From contig NZ_JACVAB010000006.1 of NCBI RefSeq assembly GCF_014851585.1, positions 310,001 to 374,000 of the forward strand: a stretch of DNA of 64,000 nucleotides. The letters are read 5' to 3'. Positions 52,339 through 62,312 of the stretch are shown piece after piece. The translations under genes and the position numbers were made by a program. Positions within the stretch are counted from its first letter, which is position 1; every line of letters begins with the position of its first letter. This DNA comes from Agrobacterium sp. AGB01 (GTDB taxonomy: Bacteria; Pseudomonadota; Alphaproteobacteria; Rhizobiales; Rhizobiaceae). Under the pieces are notes generated by a model. The model had not been told where the DNA came from and did no database searches. It saw nothing but the letters and a program-made list of their open reading frames with translations.

Positions 52339-52830
52339 TCAGCGCCTTCCACTGAAATCGAACTGGAACAGTCCGGCTGCATCACTGTCTGCAAGACGCG
52401 ACACGCCCTGCGATGAGGTTTTCCATTCCGGTTTTACAACAGCCGTCTCTGGCGACGGCTCGTCTGCGGTCATGGAAAAATGAATGGTTTCGGCAGTTGC
52501 CAGATCGGGAGCGACGATAATGTCTTTAGTTTCCCAACCCTTGGCGGTCAGATGTCGAATAAGCAGGTTTCGACCCTCAAAACCGGTCAGCAGAGCAAGG
52601 GTCAGCGCGCAGAGAGCACCTGCGACCTCGAATCCGCTGACTGTAGACAGGGCACCGGCAAGGATCTGGAGCAAAATGGCAAGGACCGCAAACAGCCACA
52701 GGCGGTTCGCACCAAGCCATATCCACGGCACGATAAAACCAAGCCAGGAAAAACGGTCGGCGACGAACCGGGTAGAAAGCCCTTGTGGATCGGCTCCATC
52801 GGGTGCTTCAAGAACGAGATAGCTTGTCAT
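52339..52830 (-). CDS. DUF2628 membrane protein in the his operon
   Basis: The 163-residue protein has an N-terminal hydrophilic stretch with [17 protein letters not shown], two or three membrane segments (about 30-75 and 72-90), and a hydrophilic C-terminal tail. The family has no known function. Its place between hisB and hisH is common in Rhizobiales; nothing in the sequence suggests a role in histidine synthesis. Confidence 0.82.
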   Translation of the reverse strand: MTSYLVLEAPDGADPQGLSTRFVADRFSWLGFIVPWIWLGANRLWLFAVLAILLQILAGALSTVSGFEVAGALCALTLALLTGFEGRNLLIRHLTAKGWETKDIIVAPDLATAETIHFSMTADEPSPETAVVKPEWKTSSQGVSRLADSDAAGLFQFDFSGRR

Positions 52831-52892
52831 GGCTTTCCTGACAAATTTCAGAGCGGCTGAAAGGCGTCTTGCCTTCCTGCTTGCTCAGACAT

Positions 52893-53489
52893 TCAGGCCA
52901 GCATGCCCTTGGTAGAGGGTACGCGACCTGCCTGCCGTGGATCGATTTCCGTTGCGGTGCGCAGCACGCGGGCAACGGCCTTGAAGCATGTTTCGGCGAT
53001 ATGATGGTTGTTAGCGCCATAATGATTGAGAATATGCAGGGTTATACCGGCGTTCTGTGCCAGCGCCTGGAAGAACTCACGCACCAGCTCTGTGTCGAAC
53101 GTGCCGATTTTCGGCGCGGAAAAATTGACGTTCCACACGAGGAATGGACGCCCGGAGATATCAACAGCCGCCTTGGTCATGGTTTCATCCATAGCAAGGT
53201 CAAGCGAGGCGTAACGCGTGATACCGCGGCGATCACCTAGTGCCTTGGCAATGGCTTGGCCAATGGCAATGCCGGTGTCCTCGACCGTATGGTGATCGTC
53301 GATATGCAGGTCACCCTGTACCTCGATTTCCATATCGATCAGCGAATGGCGGGCAAGCTGGTCCAGCATATGGTCAAAAAAGCCGACACCAGTCGAAATT
53401 TTTGATTGTCCGGTCCCGTCGACGTTTACGCGCACCGATACCGATGTCTCGTTGGTCTTGCGGGAAATCTCACCCTTACGCTCTGCCAT
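52893..53489 (-). CDS. hisB: imidazoleglycerol-phosphate dehydratase HisB
   Basis: HisB dehydrates imidazole glycerol phosphate to imidazole acetol phosphate. Metal-binding His-rich motifs [24 protein letters not shown] and [12 protein letters not shown] are intact. ATG 53489 gives 198 residues, the stand-alone form without the phosphatase domain. It is the first gene of the his-coaA operon. A hairpin is in its leader. Confidence 0.96.
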   Translation of the reverse strand: MAERKGEISRKTNETSVSVRVNVDGTGQSKISTGVGFFDHMLDQLARHSLIDMEIEVQGDLHIDDHHTVEDTGIAIGQAIAKALGDRRGITRYASLDLAMDETMTKAAVDISGRPFLVWNVNFSAPKIGTFDTELVREFFQALAQNAGITLHILNHYGANNHHIAETCFKAVARVLRTATEIDPRQAGRVPSTKGMLA

Positions 53490-53513
53490 TCTGGCTGCTC
53501 CATGCAAATGATG

Positions 53514-53538
53514 GCCGTTCCTTATCAGCAAGAACGGC
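53514..53538 (-). promoter_or_regulatory. hairpin in the leader of the his operon
   Basis: GCCGTTC (53514-53520) pairs with GAACGGC (53532-53538); two more pairs form if one base is bulged. It lies 24-50 nt upstream of the hisB ATG. No His-rich leader peptide was seen, so a classical his attenuator is not supported. Confidence 0.4.
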
Positions 53539-53691
53539 AAATATCCAGAAGTTACATCACCTTGTCATATAGTGGTGTGTGTTGACTTTGTCAGCATGAT
53601 TGCAATCGCCAAAAGCCTCCTTACATAGACCCTTGGAAAGGGCCACGTCGGTCCGATTGTAACGTGCCCATCGAGGGTAGACAGGTGTTTG

Positions 53692-54219
53692 ATGACAACG
53701 ATTATAACGGTTCGTAAGGGCGGTAAGGTCGTAATCGCCGGTGACGGCCAGGTCAGTCTCGGCCAGACGGTTATGAAGGGCAATGCCCGCAAGGTCCGCC
53801 GCATCGGCAAGGGTGAAGTTGTAGCCGGATTTGCCGGTGCGACGGCCGATGCCTTTACGCTGCTCGACCGACTTGAAAAGAAACTGGAACAATATCCAGG
53901 TCAGCTGATGCGTGCTGCGGTTGAGCTTGCCAAAGACTGGCGCACGGATAAGTATCTGCGTAATCTTGAAGCCATGATGATTGTCGCTGACAAGACCATA
54001 ACACTGGCCATCACCGGCAATGGTGACGTGCTGGAACCGGAACATGGCACCATGGCCATCGGTTCCGGCGGAAATTTTGCGTTTGCAGCGGCACGCGCCA
54101 TGATGGATTCTGATAAGAGTGCGGAAGACATCGCTCGTCGCGCGCTCGATATTGCTGCTGATATTTGCGTTTATACCAACCATAGTTTTGTGATCGAAAC
54201 TCTCGATTCCGATAACTGA
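53692..54219 (+). CDS. hslV: HslV protease subunit (HslUV, ClpYQ)
   Basis: HslV is the proteasome-like Thr protease driven by HslU. ATG 53692 gives MTTIITV, so Met removal exposes the catalytic Thr, as in E. coli; a TTG at 53689 would add one residue. [21 protein letters not shown] and [14 protein letters not shown] are typical. hslU follows after 31 bp. The 202-bp spacer from hisB should hold divergent promoters; I could not place a sigma-32-type promoter with confidence. Confidence 0.96.
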   Translation: MTTIITVRKGGKVVIAGDGQVSLGQTVMKGNARKVRRIGKGEVVAGFAGATADAFTLLDRLEKKLEQYPGQLMRAAVELAKDWRTDKYLRNLEAMMIVADKTITLAITGNGDVLEPEHGTMAIGSGGNFAFAAARAMMDSDKSAEDIARRALDIAADICVYTNHSFVIETLDSDN

Positions 54220-54250
54220 ATCCGGCTACGAAAGCCGTGAGGTAAAATTC

Positions 54251-55558
54251 ATGACAACTTTTTCTCCCCGCGAAATCGTCTCGGAACTTGACCGTTACAT
54301 CATTGGCCAACACGAGGCGAAACGGGCTGTAGCGATTGCCTTGCGCAACCGGTGGCGTCGTCAGCAGCTTGATGAGAGCCTGCGCGACGAAGTCACGCCG
54401 AAGAACATTCTGATGATTGGACCGACCGGTGTCGGCAAGACGGAAATCTCCCGACGTCTTGCAAAGCTGGCCGGTGCGCCGTTCATCAAGGTCGAAGCGA
54501 CTAAATTTACCGAAGTTGGATATGTTGGCCGCGATGTCGAACAGATCATCCGCGATCTCGTTGAGATTGGCATCGGTCTGGTTCGTGAAAAGAAACGTGC
54601 CGAGGTGCAGGCCAAGGCTCACGATAGCGCCGAAGAGCGTGTGCTCGACGCGCTTGTCGGCACAACCGCATCGCCCGCCACGCGTGAAAGCTTCCGCAAG
54701 AAGCTGCGTGATGGTGAACTGGACGACAAGGAAATCGATATCGAGATTGCCGATAGCGGAGCGGGCATGCCCGGCTTCGACATTCCCGGCATGCCGGGCG
54801 CTAATATCGGCGTTCTGAACCTGTCGGAAATGTTCGGCAAGGCTATGGGCGGCAAATCGAAGAAGGTCCGCACCACCGTTTCGAAATCCTATCCGGAGTT
54901 GATCCGTGATGAATCTGACAAGCTGATCGACAATGAAGTCATCCAGCGTGAAGCTGTACGATCTGTTGAAAATGACGGTATCGTCTTCCTCGACGAAATC
55001 GACAAGATCGCGGCGCGTGATGGCGGCATGGGTGCCGGTGTGTCGCGCGAAGGCGTGCAGCGTGACCTTCTGCCATTGGTGGAAGGCACCACGGTGTCGA
55101 CCAAATATGGTCCGGTAAAAACCGACCATATCCTGTTCATCGCGTCGGGCGCATTCCATGTGGCCAAACCGTCGGATCTTCTTCCGGAACTTCAGGGCCG
55201 TCTGCCGATCCGTGTGGAACTGAAGGCGCTGTCCAAGGACGATTTCCGTCGTATCCTGACTGAGCCGGAGGCAAGCCTCATCCGCCAGTACAAGGCGCTG
55301 ATGAAGACGGAGGAACTTGATCTCGATTTCTCCGAAGATGCGATTGATGCACTGGCCGATGTGGCGGTTCACCTCAACTCAACGGTGGAGAATATCGGCG
55401 CACGTCGTCTGCAAACGGTGATGGAGCGGGTTCTAGACGACATCTCCTATAACGCGCCGGACCGTGGCGGCTCCGCTGTCAACATCGATAGCGATTATGT
55501 TCGCAAGCATGTTGGCGACATTGCCGCCGACACCGATCTGTCCCGCTACATTCTGTAA
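54251..55558 (+). CDS. hslU: HslU ATPase subunit (HslUV, ClpY)
   Basis: HslU unfolds substrates and threads them into Hsl[21 protein letters not shown] at the start, Walker [11 protein letters not shown], Walker [12 protein letters not shown], and the inserted I domain (about 110-230) rich in Gly and Met are clear. The C-terminus DLSRYIL is the tail that docks into HslV. The 435 residues are normal. Confidence 0.97.
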   Translation: MTTFSPREIVSELDRYIIGQHEAKRAVAIALRNRWRRQQLDESLRDEVTPKNILMIGPTGVGKTEISRRLAKLAGAPFIKVEATKFTEVGYVGRDVEQIIRDLVEIGIGLVREKKRAEVQAKAHDSAEERVLDALVGTTASPATRESFRKKLRDGELDDKEIDIEIADSGAGMPGFDIPGMPGANIGVLNLSEMFGKAMGGKSKKVRTTVSKSYPELIRDESDKLIDNEVIQREAVRSVENDGIVFLDEIDKIAARDGGMGAGVSREGVQRDLLPLVEGTTVSTKYGPVKTDHILFIASGAFHVAKPSDLLPELQGRLPIRVELKALSKDDFRRILTEPEASLIRQYKALMKTEELDLDFSEDAIDALADVAVHLNSTVENIGARRLQTVMERVLDDISYNAPDRGGSAVNIDSDYVRKHVGDIAADTDLSRYIL

Positions 55559-55612
55559 AAAGAACCATCGTTACTGCAATATTCGGTGATATGGTCCGCT
55601 TTTTCTCGACAT

Positions 55613-55643
55613 CCAGCCTCTCTTTTCTGTAAGGGGAGGCTGG
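55613..55643 (+). terminator. hairpin after hslU
   Basis: CCAGCCTC (55613-55620), 15-nt loop, GAGGCTGG (55636-55643), followed by AATTTG. A weak terminator candidate. Confidence 0.4.
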
Positions 55644-55722
55644 AATTTGTTTGGGAACTCCTTTTGCGGAGCAGCGTGCAGATGTAACCACTCTGGAGGA
55701 GAGGGAAGCATCTCAGGGAAGA

Positions 55723-56703
55723 ATGAGGCATCCGGTCTTGCGCCATATAATTGTGACACTCGCCGCCGCACTGCTGATGACGGCTTTTTCGACTGCAGCA
55801 GCTGACGCTGCCACGCTTGTTCCTGCGGGTAACCGCAATGCGGAACAGCCGGGTGTGCCAGGTGCATCGGCACGACGCACCAAAGCCAGCAATTCGAGTT
55901 ACGAGAGAAAATACCAGAAGGTCATCGATCTCCTGTCCAGCGACAAGCAGCTTATCGGTAAGATCAAATCGACAGCCGGTCGCTACGGCATAGACCCCAT
56001 CCACATGATCGGTGCGATTGTCGGTGAACATACCTATAATGTCGACGCCTACGACCGCTTGCAGTCCTATTACGTCAAGGCGGCATCTTACGCTGGCAGC
56101 AGTTTCCGCTTCGGTTATGAAGATGAAACCATTGCTCAGTTCATCGCAAAACCTGAATTTGCCAACTGTTCTTCAAACTCGGATGCTTACCGTCTTTGGT
56201 CGTGCCGGGAAAATGTCTGGGAAAAAAGCTTCCGTGGCCGCAAGGTCGGTGGAAAATCCTATCCGGACAATCGTTTCAGCGCGGTATTTTTCCAGCCATT
56301 TTATGCAGGCCAGACCTTTGGTCTGGGCCAGATGAACCCCCTGACAGCTCTGATGCTGACTGACATGGTTTCCAAGACGTCTGGCTATGAAAAGCTGGAT
56401 GAAAATGATGCTGCGGCGGTTTACAAGGCAATTATGGATCCTGACCGCTCGCTCGCCTTCATGGCTGCGTCGATCCGTAAATCGATTGACGATTACAAGT
56501 CCATTGCAAACATGGATATTTCTGACAATCCCGGTCTGACATCGACGCTCTATAATGTCGGTGGCTCCACACAGCGTGCCGGGGCTTTGGCCGCGCGCAA
56601 TCGCGCCCGTGCTGCCGCAGGTGAGGGGCCAGCCTGGCCGGAGGAAAACTATTACGGCTGGCTGGTCAACGACCGCATCGAAGACCTCAAAAAATTGCTG
56701 TAA
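55723..56703 (+). CDS. DUF1402 secreted or periplasmic protein
   Basis: With ATG 55723 the 326-residue protein has a signal peptide (basic start, hydrophobic segment about 8-25, then ADAATLVP). The remainder resembles the DUF1402 family, which is common next to hslU in Rhizobiales and has no assigned function. The pattern GIDPIHMIGAIVGEHTYN, followed later by FGLGQMNPLTALMLTD, recalls lysozyme-like transglycosylase folds (Glu after a helix, then a GQMNP motif), but that is a suggestion only. A long-stem terminator follows. Confidence 0.8.
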   Translation: MRHPVLRHIIVTLAAALLMTAFSTAAADAATLVPAGNRNAEQPGVPGASARRTKASNSSYERKYQKVIDLLSSDKQLIGKIKSTAGRYGIDPIHMIGAIVGEHTYNVDAYDRLQSYYVKAASYAGSSFRFGYEDETIAQFIAKPEFANCSSNSDAYRLWSCRENVWEKSFRGRKVGGKSYPDNRFSAVFFQPFYAGQTFGLGQMNPLTALMLTDMVSKTSGYEKLDENDAAAVYKAIMDPDRSLAFMAASIRKSIDDYKSIANMDISDNPGLTSTLYNVGGSTQRAGALAARNRARAAAGEGPAWPEENYYGWLVNDRIEDLKKLL

Positions 56704-56750
56704 GCCATCAGGCGTAGATCTGCCCAACGGCATATTTTGTGATTGATCTT

Positions 56751-56795
56751 GAAGGATTTGTTCCCAGACGGAACAGATCCTTCTTACTTTTGTGT
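56751..56795 (+). terminator. terminator after the DUF1402 gene
   Basis: GAAGGATTTGTTCC (56751-56764) pairs with GGAACAGATCCTTC (56770-56783), 14 bp with one G-T pair and a 5-nt loop, then TTACTTTTGTG. Confidence 0.82.
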
Positions 56796-56859
56796 GATTG
56801 ACTAAAAATATCCTGCTGGCAATGTGGCACCCAAACACCAGAAGTTTTGGAGAGCCTGT

Positions 56860-59028
56860 ATGACCTTCGTTGAAAAGCACGGACTATCTGTAGACGCAAA
56901 GCTGTATGACTTTCTGACCACAGAAGTCCTGCCTGAAACCGGGCTTGATGCCGATGCGTTTTTTGCCGGTTTTTCCGAAATCGTGCACGACCTTTCGCCG
57001 AAGAATCGCGCTCTGTTGGAAAAGCGTGATGCGTTTCAGGCTAAACTGGATGACTGGTACCGGCAGAACGGTGCACCTGTTGATCTTGCTGTCTACGAGC
57101 AGTTTCTGCGCGATATCGGTTACATCCAGCCGGAGGGCGGTGCCTTCACCATCTCTACTGATAATGTTGATCTGGAAATCGCGCAGATCGCTGGCCCGCA
57201 GTTGGTCGTTCCGGTCATGAATGCCCGTTACGCGCTGAATGCTGCCAATGCCCGCTGGGGTTCGCTGTACGACGCGCTTTATGGCACGGATGCCATTCCT
57301 GAAACCGACGGTGCCGAAAAGACCGAAGGCTATAATCCCAAGCGCGGTGACAAGGTCATTGCGTGGGTACGAGCATTTCTCAATGACGCGTTTCCGCTTG
57401 TTGATGGTGACTGGACCGCTATCAACGCCCTGCGGGTCAACAACGGAATATTGGAAATCGCCTCATCCAGTGGTGTGACAGGCCTCAAAAATCCTACACA
57501 GTTTGCCGGCTACAAAGGGGAGGCGGCGCAGGCTTCCGCTATTCTGCTGGCCAATCATGGTTTGCATGTCGAAATTGTCATCGACCCAACAACTGCGATT
57601 GGCAAAAGCGATGCTGCCAGCATTTCGGATGTGATTGCCGAATCGGCGCTGACAACCATCATGGACTGCGAAGATTCCATCGCCGCTGTGGATGCTGCTG
57701 ACAAGGTCGAGGTCTATCGTAACTGGCTGGGCTTGATGCGCGGTGATCTCAAGGAAAGCGTGACCAAGGCAGGCAAGACATTTACGCGCACGCTGAACCC
57801 CGATCGTGACTACACGGCCCCTGATGGTTCAGCACTGACGCTACCCGGTCGTTCGCTGATGTTGATCCGCAATGTCGGCCACCTCATGACGAACCCGGCA
57901 ATTTTTGACCGTAACGGTAACGAGGTGCCTGAAGGCATCATGGATGGTGTCATCACTGCTTTGATCGCGCTTTATGACATTGGCCCCGGTGGTCGCTACA
58001 AGAACTCGCGTGCCGGTTCGATGTATGTCGTGAAGCCCAAAATGCATGGTCCTGAAGAAGTGGCGTTCGCCTGCGAGATCTTCACGCGTGTTGAGGTTTT
58101 GGTTGGCATGAAACCCAACACCATGAAAATGGGCATTATGGATGAGGAGCGCCGCACCACGGTCAATCTCAAGGAGTGCATTCGCACAGCGAAGGACCGT
58201 GTTGTGTTCATCAATACCGGTTTCCTTGATCGCACTGGCGACGAAATGCACACCTCCATGGAAGCGGGTCCAATGATCCGCAAGGGCGACATGAAGCAGG
58301 CGGCCTGGATTGCAGCCTACGAAAACTGGAATGTCGACATCGGTCTGGAATGTGGATTGTCCGGCCATGCGCAGATCGGCAAGGGCATGTGGGCCATGCC
58401 GGACCTGATGGCCGCGATGCTGGAGCAGAAGATCGCTCATCCAAAGGCTGGCGCCAACACCGCTTGGGTACCTTCACCGACTGCGGCGACACTCCACGCA
58501 ACCCATTACCACAAGATCGATGTTGCCGCCGTCCAGCAGGAGCTGAAGAGCCGTCCGCGCGCCAAGCTCGGAGACATTCTCTCGGTACCGGTCGCCAGCC
58601 GTCCAAACTGGTCTGCTGAAGACATCCAGCGCGAACTGGATAACAACGCCCAGGGAATTTTGGGCTACGTTGTACGTTGGGTCGATCAGGGTGTTGGTTG
58701 CTCCAAGGTACCAGACATCAACAATGTCGGATTGATGGAAGACCGCGCAACCCTGCGTATATCCGCGCAACATATGGCAAACTGGCTGCATCACGGTATC
58801 GCCAGTCGTCAGCAGATCGTTGAAACACTCCAGCGAATGGCATCTGTGGTCGATGGTCAGAATGCTGGCGATGCTGCGTACACACCGATGGCCGGAAATT
58901 TTCACGATTCCGTTGCTTTCCAGGCAGCACTGGAACTGGTGCTGGAGGGCCGTACGCAGCCAAATGGTTATACTGAACCGGTTCTGCACCGCCGTCGCCG
59001 GGAGTTGAAGGCAAAGCTGGCAGGCTGA
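56860..59028 (+). CDS. glcB: malate synthase G (GlcB)
   Basis: Malate synthase G condenses glyoxylate with acetyl-CoA to malate in the glyoxylate pathway. The 722-residue length and single-chain layout are those of the G form. [18 protein letters not shown] and the catalytic-region [20 protein letters not shown] are diagnostic, with the Asp at the C-terminal part of the barrel in a GQRPN-like context not unambiguously seen. ATG 56860 follows GGAGAG; the frame opens at 56824. It does not lie next to an isocitrate lyase gene. Confidence 0.95.
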   Translation: MTFVEKHGLSVDAKLYDFLTTEVLPETGLDADAFFAGFSEIVHDLSPKNRALLEKRDAFQAKLDDWYRQNGAPVDLAVYEQFLRDIGYIQPEGGAFTISTDNVDLEIAQIAGPQLVVPVMNARYALNAANARWGSLYDALYGTDAIPETDGAEKTEGYNPKRGDKVIAWVRAFLNDAFPLVDGDWTAINALRVNNGILEIASSSGVTGLKNPTQFAGYKGEAAQASAILLANHGLHVEIVIDPTTAIGKSDAASISDVIAESALTTIMDCEDSIAAVDAADKVEVYRNWLGLMRGDLKESVTKAGKTFTRTLNPDRDYTAPDGSALTLPGRSLMLIRNVGHLMTNPAIFDRNGNEVPEGIMDGVITALIALYDIGPGGRYKNSRAGSMYVVKPKMHGPEEVAFACEIFTRVEVLVGMKPNTMKMGIMDEERRTTVNLKECIRTAKDRVVFINTGFLDRTGDEMHTSMEAGPMIRKGDMKQAAWIAAYENWNVDIGLECGLSGHAQIGKGMWAMPDLMAAMLEQKIAHPKAGANTAWVPSPTAATLHATHYHKIDVAAVQQELKSRPRAKLGDILSVPVASRPNWSAEDIQRELDNNAQGILGYVVRWVDQGVGCSKVPDINNVGLMEDRATLRISAQHMANWLHHGIASRQQIVETLQRMASVVDGQNAGDAAYTPMAGNFHDSVAFQAALELVLEGRTQPNGYTEPVLHRRRRELKAKLAG

Positions 59029-59041
59029 TATATTCCCGTAG

Positions 59042-59075
59042 GTCTGTCACGAGGCGAGACAGCGTCGTGACAGAC
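59042..59075. terminator. long hairpin between glcB and the HxlR gene
   Basis: GTCTGTCACGA (59042-59052), 12-nt loop, TCGTGACAGAC (59065-59075): a perfect 11-bp stem between two convergent genes. No strong T-run on either side, so terminator function is plausible but not certain. Confidence 0.5.
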
Positions 59076-59079
59076 ATTG

Positions 59080-59535
59080 TCATGAACTGCGGCGCTGGGC
59101 TGCAACGACCCGTGTTTCTTCCCAGGCAAGCTTTTTCCCCGATAAAGAGGACAATTCCAGCCGCGAAACCGGATGATTTGTATTGGTCTCCACCAGTGTG
59201 GAGCGGGGTTCGTCAGCTTGGTAGAGGTGGTCTTCACCCCATTGTCGCAACGAGACAATAACAAGAAAAAGTCGTCGCCCTTTTTCGGTCAGCACATATT
59301 CCTGATAGGCACTGCCATCAGAGGCTGGGGCCAGCGCCAGTACGCCCGCCTCAACAAGATCGCGCAACCGCGTTGTCAGCATACCCTTGGCAATACCGAG
59401 GTTCTGCTGAAACTGGCTGAATCGACTAATGCCATCAAATGCATCGCGAATGATGAGCAAGGACCACCAGTCACCGATCGCATCCAGCGTCCGCGCGACC
59501 GGACACTCGGCTTCCCGAAAACTCTTTCGTTTCAT
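59080..59535 (-). CDS. HxlR-family transcriptional regulator
   Basis: The 151-residue protein is a winged-HTH of the HxlR type: CPVARTLDAIGDWWSLLIIRD is the first-helix signature (shown over 20 residues shortened to CPVARTLDAIGDWW), then FSQFQQNLGIAKGMLTTRL and VEAGVL. It is divergent from an MFS gene across 112 bp with a perfect inverted repeat, so local control is likely. Some HxlR members sense aldehydes or quinones through the N-terminal Cys; one Cys (C11) is present. Confidence 0.88.
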   Translation of the reverse strand: MKRKSFREAECPVARTLDAIGDWWSLLIIRDAFDGISRFSQFQQNLGIAKGMLTTRLRDLVEAGVLALAPASDGSAYQEYVLTEKGRRLFLVIVSLRQWGEDHLYQADEPRSTLVETNTNHPVSRLELSSLSGKKLAWEETRVVAAQRRSS

Positions 59536-59575
59536 CGGCTTTGTTCCACGTTAATGCGCTTCACGGCGGATATCT

Positions 59576-59592
59576 AGTTCTAAAATAGAACT
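59576..59592. promoter_or_regulatory. palindromic operator candidate for the HxlR regulator
   Basis: AGTTCTA-AAA-TAGAACT, 7-bp perfect arms with a 3-bp centre, between the divergent hxlR and MFS starts. HxlR proteins bind such short dyads as dimers. Confidence 0.65.
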
Positions 59593-59647
59593 GGAATGCG
59601 AATGTAGCAAGTGGTCTTGTTATGAGACTACAAAGGAAACATGTATC

Positions 59648-60889
59648 ATGGATACGCCAGTCAATCTTGCCCCATTCCACCCCGATGCACCACACGTTCA
59701 AAGCCCGCAACCAGCCAGCCTGTCTGGTTGGATCATTATGATCTTTGCTCTGACCTGTGGTCTCAGTGTCGCGAATATCTATTATGCTCAGCCATTGCTC
59801 GATGTCATAGCGGCTGACTTTGGCATTGAGCCCGCATCAATTGGACTTGTCGTCACACTGACGCATGTCGGTTACGTCGCAGGGCTTCTGCTGATCGTGC
59901 CGGCGGGTGATCTGTTCGACCGCCGTAAGCTTATCATCTTCCAAATCCTTCTGTCCGCGGTAGCATTGACGATTGTTGCAACAGCCCAGCATGTCATCAT
60001 TCTCTTCGTCGGAATGATCAGTGTCGGGCTTCTTGCGGTCGTCGTGCAGGTCATCGTGGCTTTTACCGCGACGTTGGCGGCTCCCCAGCAACAGGGACAC
60101 GCCATTGGCCTTGTGACGGGCGGGGTGGTGATAGGTATTCTTGCTGCCCGGTTTGTCTCCGGTGTACTCGCTGATTTCGGCGGCTGGCGCACCGTTTATA
60201 TGGTGTCCGCAATTTTGATGCTGATCATGGGTCTGCTGCTTGCCCGTATCCTGCCGCGTGGAACGCCGCCCACCGTAGGGACAGGCAGTTATTGGGCAAT
60301 CGTAAAATCCATACCAGCATTGTTTCTGCGAGAGCACATTTTGCGGGAACGGGGCATCCTGGCCTTTCTCATTTTTGCAAGTTTTAGCACCTTATGGACG
60401 GCAATGGTGTTGCCACTGAGTGCTACTCCTTTTTCGCTATCACACACCACCATAGGGCTGTTTGGCATTGCTGGCTTGGCAGGTGCACTTGCTGCCAGTG
60501 GCGCCGGATATCTTGCCGATCGTGGTCATGCTAACCGGGTAACGGGCGTGTCGCTCCTTTTGCTCAGCCTTTCATGGTTGCTGGTCGGCCTTTTGCCCGC
60601 GTCTTTGCCGCTTTTTGTGGTTGGCGTGGTGTTGCTTGATTTCGCAATTCAAGCAGTCCATGTGACCAATCAGAGTGTGATCTTTACGGCTCGCCCAGAT
60701 GCGAGCAGCCGGTTGGTTGGCGGTTACATGGTGTTCTATTCGACAGGAAGTGCAGTAGGAGCCATCTCGTCAACCACCGCCTATGCCCAATTTGGCTGGA
60801 CGGGCGTATCGATGCTGGGCGCGCTATTCAGCCTGTCCGCCCTGTTATTCTGGCTTGCTTTGAGCGCCAGGCGACAGCAGAACATCTGA
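59648..60889 (+). CDS. MFS transporter (AraJ/YdhP-like efflux type)
   Basis: The 413-residue protein has about 12 membrane segments and the motif AGDLFDRRKL between segments 2 and 3. It opens with NIYYAQPLLDVIAADFG, common in sugar-efflux/drug-efflux MFS of the DHA1 group. It is divergent from the HxlR gene, which probably represses it. The substrate is unknown. A strong bidirectional terminator follows. Confidence 0.88.
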   Translation: MDTPVNLAPFHPDAPHVQSPQPASLSGWIIMIFALTCGLSVANIYYAQPLLDVIAADFGIEPASIGLVVTLTHVGYVAGLLLIVPAGDLFDRRKLIIFQILLSAVALTIVATAQHVIILFVGMISVGLLAVVVQVIVAFTATLAAPQQQGHAIGLVTGGVVIGILAARFVSGVLADFGGWRTVYMVSAILMLIMGLLLARILPRGTPPTVGTGSYWAIVKSIPALFLREHILRERGILAFLIFASFSTLWTAMVLPLSATPFSLSHTTIGLFGIAGLAGALAASGAGYLADRGHANRVTGVSLLLLSLSWLLVGLLPASLPLFVVGVVLLDFAIQAVHVTNQSVIFTARPDASSRLVGGYMVFYSTGSAVGAISSTTAYAQFGWTGVSMLGALFSLSALLFWLALSARRQQNI

Positions 60890-60897
60890 GCAAACAA

Positions 60898-60929
60898 AAA
60901 AGCCGCCAGGAGGTTCTCCGGCGGCTTTT
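60898..60929. terminator. bidirectional terminator between the MFS gene and the L,D-transpeptidase gene
   Basis: AAAAGCCGCC (60898-60907) and GGCGGCTTTT (60920-60929), with further GGAG/CTCC pairing inside. A-run and T-run flank the stem. Confidence 0.9.
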
Positions 60930-60953
60930 GTGATTTTGATCGTCTGCGTGACC

Positions 60954-61643
60954 TTACTGGATCACGATAACCTTGGAGGTACGGCCTGGACGAACACGGC
61001 TGTAAAGATCGATCACATCCTGATTGATCATACGGATGCAGCCGGAGGACGCAGCCGTGCCGATGGAAGCCCATTCTGGCGAACCATGGATACGAAACAG
61101 TGTGTCCTGACCCTTTTCGTTAAACAGGTACATGGCGCGTGCGCCGAGCGGGTTTCTGAGACCAGGACCCATGCCCTTTTCGACGTACTGGGCGATATCA
61201 GGTTTGCGAACGGCCATTTCCTTTGGCGGGTGCCACATTGGCCATTCCTGCTTCCAGGCAACATAGGCTTCGCCTGCCCATGCAAAACCCTGCTTGCCAA
61301 CGCCAATGCCGTAACGAACGGCGCGATTGCCGGACATGACGTAATACAGGTAGCGCTCGCGGGTGTTGACGATGATCGTGCCCGGCTTTTCCTGTGTCTG
61401 GAACTCAACGATCTGGCGGCGGAACTTCTCGTTCACACGCTCGATCGGAATTGCTGGAAGTGCGTAACCGGCGTCGGTGACCGGACCATAAACATCGTTG
61501 AAAATCTGAACGGTTTCAACGCGGGCAGGGGCTGCTACCGGAGCAGCCTCGTTCTTCGAAACTTCAGAACTGGTAGAAGCACAACCGGTTATGGCAAGTG
61601 TTGCTGTCAGACCGAATGCAGTCAAAATAGTGCGAATGCGCAT
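60954..61643 (-). CDS. lipoprotein L,D-transpeptidase (ErfK/YbiS/YcfS/YnhG family)
   Basis: The YkuD domain cross-links peptidoglycan (3-3 links) or attaches proteins to it. Residues 1-21 form a lipoprotein signal with lipobox LAITGC (C21). The catalytic motif runs HGSPEW (H186) to SSGCIRM (C202), intact. The 229-residue length is normal. It lies at the end of a region between two terminator-like regions, so it is probably monocistronic. In Brucella relatives several such enzymes anchor outer-membrane proteins to peptidoglycan. Confidence 0.92.
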   Translation of the reverse strand: MRIRTILTAFGLTATLAITGCASTSSEVSKNEAAPVAAPARVETVQIFNDVYGPVTDAGYALPAIPIERVNEKFRRQIVEFQTQEKPGTIIVNTRERYLYYVMSGNRAVRYGIGVGKQGFAWAGEAYVAWKQEWPMWHPPKEMAVRKPDIAQYVEKGMGPGLRNPLGARAMYLFNEKGQDTLFRIHGSPEWASIGTAASSGCIRMINQDVIDLYSRVRPGRTSKVIVIQ

Positions 61644-61813
61644 GATGTTCTCGCGGAAAATGACGCTGGTGATGGGGAAGGTTGAACCACCTTTGTCAGC
61701 AGCTTATTTTCCATTAGACTGGGCTTTGCAAGGCATTGCGTTGCAGCATCACGCTATGCAGCGATTAATTGTGACGGGATGGCCTTTTTGCAACATTTCA
61801 CAGGGCTTTGGAT

Positions 61814-62299
61814 ATGACCATCGTTTCATTTGGTGCCGGTAACCCGCTGGTCGACGGGCGGCAGTCTGAAAAGGCGATGCTGGTGCGACGTGGCGTGCAG
61901 CGTTTGCTGCATGAGATGCGCCACGCCGTATTGCCGGAATTGCCGCTAGCCAATGGCCGACGTGCGGACTTGATCAGCCTGTCCATGAAAGGCGAAATCT
62001 GGATCATCGAGATCAAATCATCGATTGAAGATTTTCGTGTTGATCGCAAATGGCCGGAATATCGCTTGTTTTGCGACCGGCTGTTTTTTGCAACCCATAA
62101 TGAAGTGCCGCTTGATATCTTTCCACCGGACTGTGGTCTGATTGTCTCGGACGGCTACTCAGCGCATACGTTGCGCGAGGCACCGGAACACAAGCTGGTA
62201 CCGGCGCGGCGCAAGGCGATCACTCTCGACTTCTCAAGAACGGCGGCGCGCCGCTTGATGCTCGCCGAATGGCAAACCGGTCAAACCTTCGGGGAATGA
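61814..62299 (+). CDS. mmcB: MmcB-family DNA repair protein (DUF1052)
   Basis: The 161-residue protein resembles MmcB, an alphaproteobacterial protein linked to mutagenic or mitomycin-C-related repair in Caulobacter. A PD-(D/E)XK-like core is visible: ELPLANGRRADLISL, then IWIIEIKSSIEDF. These acidic and Lys residues would form a nuclease site. ATG 61814 is preferred; a TTG at 61808 adds two residues. It is divergent from the transpeptidase gene and convergent with regA. Confidence 0.82.
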   Translation: MTIVSFGAGNPLVDGRQSEKAMLVRRGVQRLLHEMRHAVLPELPLANGRRADLISLSMKGEIWIIEIKSSIEDFRVDRKWPEYRLFCDRLFFATHNEVPLDIFPPDCGLIVSDGYSAHTLREAPEHKLVPARRKAITLDFSRTAARRLMLAEWQTGQTFGE

Positions 62300-62312
62300 C
62301 CGGTCAGCGTCC

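Noticed and set aside
54011-55372. 453-codon minus-strand open frame
   Set aside because: It is the antisense of hslU and hslV; hslU is unmistakable and the frame has no recognisable domain.
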